From positions 2,108,001 to 2,172,000 of the forward strand of contig NZ_CP054839.1 in NCBI RefSeq assembly GCF_018141105.1: a DNA stretch of 64,000 nt. Direction: 5' to 3'. The notes under the pieces were generated by a model. That model worked only from the letters and a program-made list of their open reading frames with translations, did not search any database and was not told the DNA's origin. This document shows positions 63,996 through 64,000 of the stretch, one piece after another. Position 1 is the first letter of the stretch. Each line of letters opens with the position of its first letter. The DNA comes from Saccharopolyspora erythraea (GTDB lineage: Bacteria > Actinomycetota > Actinomycetes > Mycobacteriales > Pseudonocardiaceae). A program made the translations under genes and the position numbers.

Positions 63996-64000
63996 TATCT

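Overview
The window is chromosomal DNA from a high-GC actinomycete. Many genes start at GTG, stop/start overlaps of the ATGA/GTGA type are frequent, and gene order follows mycobacteria and Streptomyces: hrcA-dnaJ2-rsmE, phoH-ybeY-corC-(deaminase-like)-era-recO-uppS, zur/smtB-glyS, dgt-dnaG, fabD-fabH-acpP-fabF next to a PucR-type regulator, and aceE-DUF3052-ahpE. A Pseudonocardiaceae member such as Saccharopolyspora fits best. That is inference from gene content, not a database match.

Layout. 1-2785 (minus): assimilatory sulfur operon with a Cys-rich leader peptide, sulfite reductase, a tiny zinc-ribbon protein and cysH (cut by the window edge), all translationally coupled. 2931-8424: hemW, a VapBC-like toxin-antitoxin pair with a palindromic operator, a conserved protein, then hrcA-dnaJ-rsmE. 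8705-18849: HIT protein, phoH-ybeY-corC-era-recO-uppS housekeeping block, interrupted by four small membrane proteins (two CD225 paralogues, DUF2752, DUF4190). 18967-21599: zinc homeostasis island (permease plus TIGR03943-type partner facing zur and smtB). 21871-31243: glyS, a YdcF-like protein, dgt, a bacterial serpin, an ECF41 sigma factor, dnaG and a methyltransferase. 31365-33472: tRNA-Asn and tRNA-Met around small membrane proteins and a decayed tRNA-like sequence.

33800-43925: double-GNAT protein, adenosine/adenine deaminase, cstA with its small YbdD partner, a sigma factor with an overlapping membrane-anchored partner, and several unidentified membrane proteins. 44372-49394: FAS-II operon and its FasR/MabR-type regulator. 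49736-53305: phage-like amidase, DUF3263, an FMN riboswitch with a PnuC-type riboflavin transporter, and a secreted M14 carboxypeptidase. 53576-57829: aceE, DUF3052, AhpE-type peroxiredoxin, tRNA-Val.

57996-64000 is accessory DNA downstream of tRNA-Val. Codon use becomes visibly more AT-rich. It carries a two-gene restriction-modification system in which a PD-(D/E)XK nuclease domain is fused to the N6-adenine methylase and a specificity subunit follows, with no helicase-type HsdR in view. Behind it lies a graveyard of nested transposase fragments and a RAMA-like domain protein at the edge. This is the most plausible candidate for an unusual system here. The Cys-leader/zinc-ribbon sulfur operon and the candidate zinc regulon are the next most interesting regions.
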